Of a stretch of 14,106 nucleotides of DNA, positions 1-7,854 are shown piece after piece. The number at the start of each line of letters is the position of its first letter. The first letter of the stretch is position 1. Source of the DNA: an uncultured Selenomonadales bacterium (GTDB lineage: Bacteria > Bacillota_C > Negativicutes > Selenomonadales > Selenomonadaceae). A model generated the notes under the pieces. The model was given only the letters and a program-made list of their open reading frames with translations. It was not told the DNA's origin and did no database searches. A program made the translations under genes and the position numbers. The DNA is taken from positions 1-14,106 of the forward strand of contig CALGGX010000327.1 in NCBI GenBank assembly GCA_937916025.1. The letters run 5' to 3'.

Positions 1-147
1 CCTTTCGATCAGACAAATATCATCGGCGAGAGGCAATTCGCCTTCCGAAAACCGGCCGGTGTAGAAATAATTTTTGGAGATCGATCCGTTTTTGTATGCG
101 GCGCACGCTCGATACAAGCCGTCGCGGCTCAGCTCGATGATCTCGAT
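1..147 (-). other. Open frame downstream of, and in frame with, the helicase stop
   Basis: Reading on the minus strand from the helicase TAG, the same frame stays open for all 49 codons to the window edge. The translation looks protein-like, with stretches such as DGLYRACAAYKNGSISKN and GRFSEGELPLADDICLIER. No ATG or clear ribosome-binding site introduces it; only weak CTG/TTG candidates exist. It may be the remainder of the helicase reading frame cut by a nonsense codon, a readthrough extension, or the start of a downstream gene. About one in ten random frames would stay open this long, so it is suggestive only. I do not recognise the family. Confidence 0.3.
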
Positions 148-3100
148 CTAATCGTCAATGCCCGCAATCGGAGAAAGCAAAGCCGTCGTGCCGCCGGGGC
201 GAAACAGACTTTTGATGTCGCTTTCGTTTTTCTTTTCGATGACGGATTCGATCGCATCGTTAAGCAGTTTCGAGATCGCCGTCATATTGCGTCCGTCGTC
301 GGTTTCGGCGTTGAAGGTTCGACAGAGTTCGACAATCGGCTCGTCATTGCCGCGACAGAGCGCGCGCATCGTATCCAACAGTTTTTTCGGATCGAGGTAA
401 TCATTGATGATCTTGCCGTCATTGCCGATTGCCTTCGTCACGGCATGCAAGCCGAGCGGTTTGTTGTCTAATGAGCCGTGCGTTTTGATGTAATCCAACA
501 GATCGAGCCGAAACTCGTTCAAACCGAGATCGGTAATCGAAACGCCGTTCGTCATATCCTCGAGATCGATCACTTCATCCTGCAGACGCTCCAATTGCTG
601 TCGACGATATTCGAGGTCGCCCTTTTCTTCCGGACTGAGAAGATTGTCGTCGCCGGTCGCCGCCATAACCGCGAGCTTCATTTTGTTCTCGACGCGCGCC
701 TTCAGATTGATGTATTCGTCGAGAGTGAGATCGGGCCAGAAATTTACCAACTGAATTTGCGCGTTCGGACTGCCGATGCGATCAATTCTGCCGAAACGCT
801 GAATAATCCGCACGGGATTCCAATGAATGTCGAAGTTGATGCAGTAATCGCAATCCTGAAGATTTTGCCCTTCGGAAATGCAATCGGTTGCGATGAGAAC
901 GTCGATATCGGGCGCACCATTCGGCATCAAAACGTCGCGATTCTTCGATACGGGTGAGAAGCATGTCAAGATGTCATTCAAGCCGTGAAGTTTTTTGACG
1001 GTACTGCGTCCACTGCCGGTGCCGGTGACGAGTGCCGTTTCGAGAGCGTATTTTGTTTTGACGAACTTGCTGACATGCTCGAAAAGATACTCGGCGGTAT
1101 CGGCGAAAGCGGCGAAGATCAGAATTTTTTTGTTGCCGCCGTTGATCGGATTTTCGATCTTGTTTGCGATCAAATTCAACAGAGTTTTCAACTTCTCGTC
1201 GTGCTTGGGAGTAATGCCCTTGATCGCCTCGAGCAAATCGTTGATGATGTCGGCGTCTTTCGACAGCGAATCCCGCCAACGCACGCGATCCATATCTCGC
1301 AGATCGATGCGAATGTTTTTCCACTCGGTGAAGTACTCGGTGTTTTGATCTTCATCGTCGATGTCGATCGGTTTGCCGGCGGCGGTGATCAATTCCGCTC
1401 CGTTGTCTTGCTCGAATTTTTCTGTGAGTCGGATTGTTTTTGTGATTTTGTCGAGCATCCTGTTCAAAGTCAATCGGAACGAATGCACGGAACTCTCGAG
1501 TCGCTTCAAAAGATTGATGCGCATCAAGCGTTGAATGCCGAGTTCGCGTCCGTCTTGTGTGAGATTCGAGCCGGACTCGGTCGACGTGACATATTTCGAC
1601 AGACGGCTCGGAAAAATGTATGCAGACGGAGTATAAATGTCGAGAGAGAGCTCGGTCAGCCGATTGTAAATTTCATTGCAGGTAATCGTGTCGGGCTGAT
1701 CGGTCAGGGGCGGGCGGCGCGATATCGGCTTAAGACGTTCGGGAAATTTGCCAATCTTTTCGGCGTTGTAATATCGTTCGATGTGTTTGCGCGAGCGGGC
1801 GATTGTTACGCTGTCGAGCAACTCGAAAAAGTCAAAGTCCAATCGCTTCAAGAGATTTTCGGTTGTTCGATCGCTTGTCGGCAGACAGATCCAAGCGTTG
1901 AATGCCTGTTGAGCTTGTTTGAAGATGTCGCCGACGGGTGTTGATGTATTCAGCTTCTCGTCCAAAAGCTCCGCCTTGCCTTCGTATGCCAACGCCAACT
2001 GATTGCGCAAATCCAAAAATCGATTGTTGACGGGCGTCGCCGAAAGCATCAGCACTTTCGTTTTGACGCCTTCTCGAATGACTTTGTTCAGCAATCGGAG
2101 GTAACGATTTTCGCGCAGCTCGTCGCCGATATAATCTCCGCCGTTTCTGAAATTGTGAGACTCGTCGATGACAACGAGATCATAGTTGCTCCAATTGATC
2201 CGCGAGAGGTCGATCCCGTTCGATTCGCCGCGCTCGCGAAGCAGATCGGTATGAAACAACACATCATATCGCAACCGATCTTCGGCAATCGGATTGTTTT
2301 TGTAGTTGTACTTGAATGTATTCCAATTGTCGGCGAGTTTTTTCGGGCAAAGGACGAGCACGGATTTGTTTCGATTTTCGTAGTACTTGATAACGGCGAG
2401 TGCGGAAAAAGTTTTGCCGAGCCCGACGCTGTCGGCGAGAATGCAGCCGTTGTACATTTCGAGCTTATTGATGCACGCGAGCACGGCATCGCGCTGAAAA
2501 TCGAAGAGCATCGACCAAATTGCGCTCTGCTTGAAACCGGTTGCTTCGTTCGGCAGAACATCTTCGGAAATGTCGACGAGAAATTCGTTGAAGACGTTGA
2601 AGAGCGTCATGAAATATATCAGAGACGGCGAATTTTCTTTGTAAACGCTCGAGAGATTTTCGATGACGGTCTCGGTAACATCTCGCAATCGATTACGATC
2701 ATTCCACAGCGATTCAAAGACTTGAAAATACGTTTTCGATTCCGGATTGCCGAGACGACTGACGATGTTGGACAGACAATCTCCGCGCTTGCAGCCCAAA
2801 CCTACGCTCGTAAAACCGTTCAAAGGCTGGTAAACAACTCTGTCGTCGGGCGTTTCGACAAGCATGAAGGCATTGACATATTCGTCGGTGACGTTCGATT
2901 TGAATTTTGCACATCGTCGGAGCCAAGCGACGCAATCGCGAGCGACGGCGCGTTGAGTCATTTCGTTGCGCAATTTGAGCTCGAACTCCGTGCCGTAGAG
3001 ACTTCGCTCGCGTTTCAGTTTCGATATGACAAATTCGCGTTGAACTTTATCGTCAAGTTTTTCGACAAAAGTCGGAGTGGTGAACACAAATCGAAACTCC

Positions 3101-3249
3101 TTGGCGGACTCGAGCTGTTTCTTCAGCGCGTCGTAGGCGTAAAGCGAAAAACATGGAGCGGCAACGGCAATTTTACTTCTCTTGCGAATGACTTTCTTCA
3201 GATCGTCGCAGACGGTTTGATTCAGATTATCAAAAACAACCGGATTCAT
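148..3249 (-). CDS. SNF2-family helicase with degenerate PLD-like N-terminal domain (restriction/defence-associated)
   Basis: Predicted 1033-residue ATP-dependent DNA translocase of the SNF2 superfamily 2 type. The N-terminal ~180 residues resemble a phospholipase-D-like domain (SKIAVAAPCFSLYAYD near 25-40, NGFTSVGLG near 144-152) but show no HxK catalytic motif. Helicase motifs are complete: Walker A ADSVGLGKT (272-280), DESH box (362-365), SATP (403-406), motif V ATDCISEGQNL (787-797) and motif VI QRFGRIDRIG (817-826). A DEAD-type ATPase core is therefore intact. The start is ATG 3249, because GAGGG lies 10 bases upstream; a GTG at 3282 has no ribosome-binding site. Such proteins are usually found in restriction or defence loci (family knowledge). 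The frame remains open past the TAG stop, and from memory of relatives the C-terminal region looks shortened near residue 940. It is transcribed away from amtB; partner genes would lie beyond the left edge. Confidence 0.85.
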   Translation of the reverse strand: MNPVVFDNLNQTVCDDLKKVIRKRSKIAVAAPCFSLYAYDALKKQLESAKEFRFVFTTPTFVEKLDDKVQREFVISKLKRERSLYGTEFELKLRNEMTQRAVARDCVAWLRRCAKFKSNVTDEYVNAFMLVETPDDRVVYQPLNGFTSVGLGCKRGDCLSNIVSRLGNPESKTYFQVFESLWNDRNRLRDVTETVIENLSSVYKENSPSLIYFMTLFNVFNEFLVDISEDVLPNEATGFKQSAIWSMLFDFQRDAVLACINKLEMYNGCILADSVGLGKTFSALAVIKYYENRNKSVLVLCPKKLADNWNTFKYNYKNNPIAEDRLRYDVLFHTDLLRERGESNGIDLSRINWSNYDLVVIDESHNFRNGGDYIGDELRENRYLRLLNKVIREGVKTKVLMLSATPVNNRFLDLRNQLALAYEGKAELLDEKLNTSTPVGDIFKQAQQAFNAWICLPTSDRTTENLLKRLDFDFFELLDSVTIARSRKHIERYYNAEKIGKFPERLKPISRRPPLTDQPDTITCNEIYNRLTELSLDIYTPSAYIFPSRLSKYVTSTESGSNLTQDGRELGIQRLMRINLLKRLESSVHSFRLTLNRMLDKITKTIRLTEKFEQDNGAELITAAGKPIDIDDEDQNTEYFTEWKNIRIDLRDMDRVRWRDSLSKDADIINDLLEAIKGITPKHDEKLKTLLNLIANKIENPINGGNKKILIFAAFADTAEYLFEHVSKFVKTKYALETALVTGTGSGRSTVKKLHGLNDILTCFSPVSKNRDVLMPNGAPDIDVLIATDCISEGQNLQDCDYCINFDIHWNPVRIIQRFGRIDRIGSPNAQIQLVNFWPDLTLDEYINLKARVENKMKLAVMAATGDDNLLSPEEKGDLEYRRQQLERLQDEVIDLEDMTNGVSITDLGLNEFRLDLLDYIKTHGSLDNKPLGLHAVTKAIGNDGKIINDYLDPKKLLDTMRALCRGNDEPIVELCRTFNAETDDGRNMTAISKLLNDAIESVIEKKNESDIKSLFRPGGTTALLSPIAGIDD

Positions 3250-3259
3250 TTCATTCAAT

Positions 3260-3264
3260 CCCTC
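3260..3264 (-). promoter_or_regulatory. Ribosome-binding site deciding the helicase start
   Basis: GAGGG on the minus strand, 10 bases before ATG 3249. The upstream in-frame GTG at 3282 is preceded by TTGCATACAAC, which has no purine-rich site. This supports a protein starting MNPVVFDN. No convincing sigma-A promoter for this gene could be picked out between 3265 and 3396. Confidence 0.6.
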
Positions 3265-3325
3265 GCCGAAAAATGTTTGCACGTTGTATGCAATCGAAGA
3301 ATCAGATATACAAATGTTGCAACGA

Positions 3326-3354
3326 TTGACTTCATTCGCCGCTGTAAGTACAAT
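3326..3354 (+). promoter_or_regulatory. Sigma-A-type promoter of amtB-glnK
   Basis: TTGACT at 3326-3331 and TACAAT at 3349-3354 are separated by exactly 17 bases, close to the housekeeping consensus. Transcription would start near 3361, giving a leader of about 36 bases before amtB ATG 3397. AAAGG at 3383-3387 is the likely ribosome-binding site. No sigma-54 (GG-N10-GC) element is evident, so nitrogen control, if any, would act by another route. Confidence 0.75.
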
Positions 3355-3396
3355 GTCCTTGTCGATCGACTACATTCGACGAAAGGTTTGATTGAT

Positions 3397-4704
3397 ATGA
3401 TTAATGCAGGCGACACGGCTTGGGTTTTAATCTCGGCGGCAATGGTTTTCATCATGACTCCCGCGCTCGCGCTTTTTTACGGCGGCATGGTTCGATCGAA
3501 GAACGTGCTGACGACTATAATGCAGTCGATGTTCATCCTCGGAATGATTTCGGTCGAGTTCATTCTGCTCGGCTATACGATGGCGTTCGGTCCGGACGTG
3601 AACGGCTTGATCGGCGATCTGTCAAAAATCGGATTGAGCGGCGTCGGCATGAACATTCTCGAAGGCACGACAATTCCGGAACTCGCGTTTGTTGCCTTCC
3701 AATGCATGTTCGCGGCATTGACTCCCGCGCTGATAACGGGCGCATTCGCAGAGCGCATGAAGTTTCGCGGCTTCGCCTTACTGATGCTCCTCTGGGCAGT
3801 GCTGATATACAATCCGATGGCGCACTGGGTTTGGGGCGGCGGCTTTTTGGCAGAACTCGGCGCGCTCGACTTCGCCGGCGGACTCGTCATTCACATTTTG
3901 AGCGGCGTAAGCGGCTTGACGATCTGCCTTCTGCTCGGCAAACGGCACGGCTACGGGCGCACGGCAATGGTTCCTCACAACGTTCCGATGACGGTACTCG
4001 GCGCGGCATTCCTGTGGTTCGGGTGGTTCGGATTTAACGCGGGCAGTGCGCTCGGCGCGAACGAACTGGCGGCAAATGCATTCGTCGTCACGCAAGCGGC
4101 GGCTGCTGCCGGAGTGCTCGGCTGGGTTCTGCCGGAATGGATTCGCAACGGCAAGCCGACGATCATCGGCGCGGTTTCGGGCGGCGTTGCCGGGCTTGTG
4201 GCAATCACTCCCGCCGCGGGCTTCGTCGAGCCGCTCCCTTCGATCGCAATCGGATTGCTCGGAGGAGGCATTTGCTACACGGCGGTTGCGATTTTAAAAG
4301 AGCGATTCGGTTATGACGACTCGCTCGACGCGTTCGGAGTGCATGGGATCGGCGGCATCTGGGGCTCGATTGCGACGGGCTTATGGGCAACGACGGCGAT
4401 CAATCCCGACGGCGCGAACGGCATTTTCTACGGCGAAACGAATTTGTTTATAGCGCAGTTGATCTCGGTGTTTGTGGCGATTGCATTTGCGGTAATCGGC
4501 TCGACGGTGCTGTATAAGATTGTCGACAACATCTCGACGCTCCGCGCGGATGCGGACGAAGAAGTGAACGGACTTGATCTGGTCGAGCATGGCGAGCGCG
4601 GCTACACGGTCGGATTGTTCACGGGCGCGCCGAGCTTTTTCGGCAATGCGGATTCGGAAACAATATCGATCGCGTCGTCGACGCCCAAAAACGGAGTGAT
4701 TTGA
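3397..4704 (+). CDS. amtB: Ammonium transporter AmtB
   Basis: 435-residue inner-membrane ammonium channel of the Amt/MEP/Rh family, normally a trimer conducting NH3/NH4+ into the cell. Hallmarks visible: ALFYGGMVRSKN near the N-terminus; the external site around W144/W146 and gate F101; the DFAGG signature with D158; the twin pore histidines H166 and H316 (second in GVHGIGGIWGS); and about eleven hydrophobic segments. The cytoplasmic tail NGLDLVEHGERGY is typical of the region that contacts PII. The start is ATG 3397, giving the normal family N-terminus without a cleaved signal peptide and preceded by AAAGG; the frame is open much further upstream, but only antisense to the helicase. The gene ends one base before glnK, so the two are co-transcribed and probably translationally coupled. 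Confidence 0.96.
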   Translation: MINAGDTAWVLISAAMVFIMTPALALFYGGMVRSKNVLTTIMQSMFILGMISVEFILLGYTMAFGPDVNGLIGDLSKIGLSGVGMNILEGTTIPELAFVAFQCMFAALTPALITGAFAERMKFRGFALLMLLWAVLIYNPMAHWVWGGGFLAELGALDFAGGLVIHILSGVSGLTICLLLGKRHGYGRTAMVPHNVPMTVLGAAFLWFGWFGFNAGSALGANELAANAFVVTQAAAAAGVLGWVLPEWIRNGKPTIIGAVSGGVAGLVAITPAAGFVEPLPSIAIGLLGGGICYTAVAILKERFGYDDSLDAFGVHGIGGIWGSIATGLWATTAINPDGANGIFYGETNLFIAQLISVFVAIAFAVIGSTVLYKIVDNISTLRADADEEVNGLDLVEHGERGYTVGLFTGAPSFFGNADSETISIASSTPKNGVI

Positions 4705-4705
4705 C

Positions 4706-5086
4706 ATGGAACAGAAATTGACGAAGATCGAGATCATCACGCGCCCGTCGAAGCTCGAGGAGCTCAAAGACGCGCTCAACGAGATCGGAGTGCTCGGAAT
4801 GACGGTCAGCCAAGTGTACGGTTGCGGACTGCAGAAGGGGCACAAAGAATTGTTTCGCGGGCGTGAATTCGATGTGAGTCTCGTGCCGAAGATCAAAGTC
4901 GAAACGGTTGTGTGCGAGATACCGGTCGAGCGCGTGATCGAAACGGCGCAGTCGGTATTGCGGACGGGCAAGTTCGGCGACGGCAAGATATTCGTGTACG
5001 AGCTGTCGGACGCGGTGCGAATACGCACGGGGCAGCGTGGCGTCGATGCGATCAAAGACATTCCGGGCGAGAAGCCCGAGCGATAA
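4706..5086 (+). CDS. glnK: PII nitrogen-regulatory protein (GlnK/GlnB family)
   Basis: 126-residue PII signal protein. It should form a trimer that binds ATP/ADP and 2-oxoglutarate and plugs the AmtB pore when nitrogen is plentiful. Conserved elements: GCGLQKG with Q43 (2-oxoglutarate ligand), the T-loop RGREFDVSLVPK with pore-blocking R51 and K62, the B-loop TGKFGDGKIFV with K94, and RIRTG (R105, R107). The residue matching the uridylylated tyrosine of E. coli (Y51) is F55, so GlnD-type uridylylation at that site is not possible. About 14 residues extend beyond the usual C-terminus. Linkage to amtB with a 1-base gap supports the name glnK over glnB. Its ribosome-binding site GGAGTG lies inside the end of amtB. 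Confidence 0.95.
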   Translation: MEQKLTKIEIITRPSKLEELKDALNEIGVLGMTVSQVYGCGLQKGHKELFRGREFDVSLVPKIKVETVVCEIPVERVIETAQSVLRTGKFGDGKIFVYELSDAVRIRTGQRGVDAIKDIPGEKPER

Positions 5087-5094
5087 AAAAAATT

Positions 5095-5114
5095 GGGAGG
5101 CAGTGATGTCTCCC
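5095..5114. terminator. Bidirectional intrinsic terminator between glnK and the Type IIL enzyme gene
   Basis: Stem GGGAGGCA (5095-5102) pairs with TGTCTCCC (5107-5114), eight pairs including one G-U, closed by a GTGA tetraloop. On the plus strand GTTTTATTATT follows; on the minus strand AATTTTTTTATC follows. The hairpin starts 8 bases after the glnK stop and ends 6 bases before the minus-strand stop at 5121, so one structure can end both convergent transcripts. Confidence 0.85.
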
Positions 5115-5120
5115 GTTTTA

Positions 5121-7853
5121 TTATTCTTGCGCCGAGCTCGCCGCATACAACAGCATCAATCGAGAGACGATCTCGTCTTCGGACATGTCCGGCGAGAAGC
5201 CGTACGCCGAAAGCACTGCCGCATCATTGTCACGATGCGCCGCGCGGAGCTCGTTCGGCATGCATTGATCGTCGTAGAGAGAGGCGAGTGTTCGCTCGTG
5301 ATATCGCTCGCGCGCATTGAGGATGCGCTTTGCGGTTTGACCGATCCGACGTCGTTGTTTCGCATCGACGCTCGGCCACACGAAGTTGTTGTACACGATC
5401 GTTTGTGAGTAATTGTAATCAGACTTCAATCGCCCGCAAACCACTCGCATCCATGCCATGTGAACGATCGATTCTAACACTCCGAAGTGAAACAGAGTTG
5501 CGTCCGGCATGACTTGAATGGAATCACCGACAAAATTATCCGGCGTCATAAATCCCATGGGAATGTATTTCCGCCGTCCGGACGAATTTCGCGGAATGGC
5601 TATGAATTTTCCGCTCGGAATGTTTTCGGTACGAAATCGCGTCGGTTTATCGGCAAATACCTTTGTGCTTTGTCGGCAACTCAACGTGCGAAACTGTCTA
5701 ACAGCCTCAATGCGAGCGAAAACAAGCGGCATCGAATTAATCTCGTCCGGCGTTGCCTTGCCAAGCCACAGACAATATCGAGTCTTGCCGTTGAGAAACT
5801 CCTCGGCACCAAACCACGGATGGAAATATTTTTCCGAACTCGGTTCTCGTCGAATGAATGCTTCCTTCTCCTCGGCAGTGAAGAGATAATTGCCGTCGTC
5901 GATTGGCATATTGCCGATACCGATCCTCGGCACGTTGCAGAGCGGTTTTGCGCGTCTCTCGACGAAGAAGTTTGGCGCGTCGATCAAGTAGCCGTTGATG
6001 TTCCGCGCGACGATCTTCTCCTTGTCGGTGATGATGAGTTTCTTGCGCTTGCTCGGTGCATGGCTGAACCCGACAATTACGCAATGAACTGCCGCCATAT
6101 CGTCCGACTCGCTGAGCCACTTGAACGTGCGCCATGCGAAATCGATGTGCACGATCTCAAGCAGTTTCGACCAGAGATTGCCGACACTCTCGCCCTGCAC
6201 TATCGAATTGGTCGCGACGAACGCCGCGCGGGTTTGTGTCCCGATCATGAAATCGCTCGCGCGCTTAAACCAGCACGTGACGAAGTCGAGATCGCCGGCG
6301 TTTTTCCAACCGTCGAAGACGCGGAGCAAATCGGATTTGTTCTCCGACGTCATGAAACGCGCGCCGCTGAACGGCGGATTGCCGATGATGTAGTCGACGC
6401 CGTCGGGCACGATCTCTTTCCAATCGAGCCGAAGCGCATTGCCGCGAATGATGTGCGCCATGCGAGTGAGCGGCAGGAATTGAATGTCGGCGTTCAGGAT
6501 CATCTCGGTCTCGCCGCGCGTCTGATTCTCGGCGATCAACATGGCGGTTTGCGCCACGGCGACGGCGAAGTCATTGATCTCGACGCCGAAGAAATTCTCG
6601 ATCGACACTTTGATTTTGCCGATGCCGCCCTCGCCGAGCAACTCGCGAATAACTTCATTCTCGAGCGTGCGGAGGCTGATATATGTTTCTGTCAAGAAAT
6701 TGCCCGAGCCGCATGCCGGATCCAAAAATGTCAGCGCGGCGAGCTTGTCTTGAAACATTTCGAGCTCGCGGCGTTTGTTTTTGCGCTTCCGACGTATTTT
6801 CTGAAACTCGTCATGCAAGTCGTCGAGGAAAAGCGGATCGATCACGCGGTGAATGTTGTCGATGCTCGTATAATGCATGCCGCCGCTCCGACGAATGGCA
6901 GAGTTGATCGTCGACTCGAAAAGCGCGCCGAAGATCGTGGGATTGATGCCCGCCCAACTCGCTTCGTCGTCGAGCTTGACGAGGATGTAATGCGCGGCGT
7001 CCTGCGAAATGTTCGGGATGTCGGACTCGACTTTGAACAGCTCGCCGTCGACGTAAGGGAATGCCTTCAATCGATCATCGAGATCATCCGCGCGGAGTTC
7101 TTTCGGTGTATCGAGCACTCGGAACAGATCGATCAACGCCTGCCGCCGATCGCTCGCGGCGCGCAAGTAATCCGTGAATTGATTTTGATCGAAAATGCGA
7201 TCGTCTTCGGCGTAAAGGCAAAACACGAGTCGGACACAAAGTTTATTTAATGCGTCGAGCCGCGCATCGTCGAGATGTTTGTAAGAACGCACGAATGCTC
7301 GGTACATGTCGCCGACGACTTCACCCGCGCGCTTTGAAATTCTGATCTCGGGGCAGACGTTCTCGTCCTCTCGATCGATCAGGAAATTCAACCGCTTGCT
7401 CTCCCGAATCAATTGCTCGAGTCTGATGATCTGCGGCTTAATCGTCGCGCCGTATACCGAGAGATCCGCCAACTTCGGCAATTGATTGAGATCATAGATG
7501 CGGAGCTCGTCGAAGTTGCAAGTGACGATCCAACGCGGCAGGAGCGAATACGGCAGTTCGGCGGCATAGCGTTTCGCCTGTTGAAAGGGCGTGAGGAATT
7601 TTCCGTCCGATTGCCGCGCGGGCTTTTCGAGCTCGACGCCGCGCGACTTCTGCTCAATCAGTACTTTGGTCGAAGGAATGAGCACGTCGATGAAACACTT
7701 ATGCTCGTCGACTTCGACCGGATACTCGAAATTCACTTTCTTCGTCGGCTGCTCGAGCCCGAGTGCCTCCAACAACTCAATCCAAAACGTCTGCGCATCG
7801 GATTTCTCCGAACCGTGCTCCTTCCAATAGGCAACAAAATCGCGAATATCCAT
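5121..7853 (-). CDS. Type IIL (MmeI-like) restriction endonuclease-methyltransferase
   Basis: 910-residue single-chain restriction-modification enzyme, about the length of MmeI (919). It would cut DNA at a fixed distance from its site and methylate adenine on one strand. Domains in order: N-terminal PD-(D/E)xK nuclease with D56 and E67-x-K69 (FIDVLIPSTKVLIEQKS); helical connector ~170-320 (GDMYRAFVRSYKHL, CLYAEDDRIF); methyltransferase with GMHYTS (325-330), SAM motif LDPACGSGNF (377-386) and catalytic NPPF (492-495); target-recognition domain ~620-820 ending in GRLKSDYNYS and YNNFVWP; C-terminal helical domain with MPNELRAAH. All catalytic positions look intact, so it may be active; the recognition site cannot be read from sequence. 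ATG 7853 follows the rluB stop by one base with GGTGA as ribosome-binding site, so expression is tied to rluB. Confidence 0.92.
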   Translation of the reverse strand: MDIRDFVAYWKEHGSEKSDAQTFWIELLEALGLEQPTKKVNFEYPVEVDEHKCFIDVLIPSTKVLIEQKSRGVELEKPARQSDGKFLTPFQQAKRYAAELPYSLLPRWIVTCNFDELRIYDLNQLPKLADLSVYGATIKPQIIRLEQLIRESKRLNFLIDREDENVCPEIRISKRAGEVVGDMYRAFVRSYKHLDDARLDALNKLCVRLVFCLYAEDDRIFDQNQFTDYLRAASDRRQALIDLFRVLDTPKELRADDLDDRLKAFPYVDGELFKVESDIPNISQDAAHYILVKLDDEASWAGINPTIFGALFESTINSAIRRSGGMHYTSIDNIHRVIDPLFLDDLHDEFQKIRRKRKNKRRELEMFQDKLAALTFLDPACGSGNFLTETYISLRTLENEVIRELLGEGGIGKIKVSIENFFGVEINDFAVAVAQTAMLIAENQTRGETEMILNADIQFLPLTRMAHIIRGNALRLDWKEIVPDGVDYIIGNPPFSGARFMTSENKSDLLRVFDGWKNAGDLDFVTCWFKRASDFMIGTQTRAAFVATNSIVQGESVGNLWSKLLEIVHIDFAWRTFKWLSESDDMAAVHCVIVGFSHAPSKRKKLIITDKEKIVARNINGYLIDAPNFFVERRAKPLCNVPRIGIGNMPIDDGNYLFTAEEKEAFIRREPSSEKYFHPWFGAEEFLNGKTRYCLWLGKATPDEINSMPLVFARIEAVRQFRTLSCRQSTKVFADKPTRFRTENIPSGKFIAIPRNSSGRRKYIPMGFMTPDNFVGDSIQVMPDATLFHFGVLESIVHMAWMRVVCGRLKSDYNYSQTIVYNNFVWPSVDAKQRRRIGQTAKRILNARERYHERTLASLYDDQCMPNELRAAHRDNDAAVLSAYGFSPDMSEDEIVSRLMLLYAASSAQE

Positions 7854-7854
7854 G

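Noticed and set aside
985..1944. 319-codon plus-strand open frame inside the helicase gene
   Set aside because: Antisense shadow of a conserved coding region; low-complexity translation and no ribosome-binding site.
2155..3396. In-frame 414-codon extension upstream of amtB
   Set aside because: It runs antisense to the helicase. Amt proteins begin at about the ATG at 3397, which has a ribosome-binding site and an upstream promoter.
3265..3396. Promoter for the helicase on the minus strand
   Set aside because: Combinations such as TTGTAT with CATACA match consensus at only three of six bases each, so none is convincing.
5487..7250. 587-codon plus-strand open frame opposite the Type IIL gene
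   Set aside because: It is antisense to a gene with clear motifs, has no recognisable domains, and long antisense frames are expected here because the codon usage avoids the reverse complements of stop codons.
148..7853. DISARM or BREX system
   Set aside because: A SNF2 helicase and a large adenine methyltransferase recall DISARM class 1, but the methyltransferase is an MmeI-type nuclease fusion, the helicase carries a PLD-like N-terminus, and no drmA, drmB, drmC, brxC or pglZ-like gene is present.
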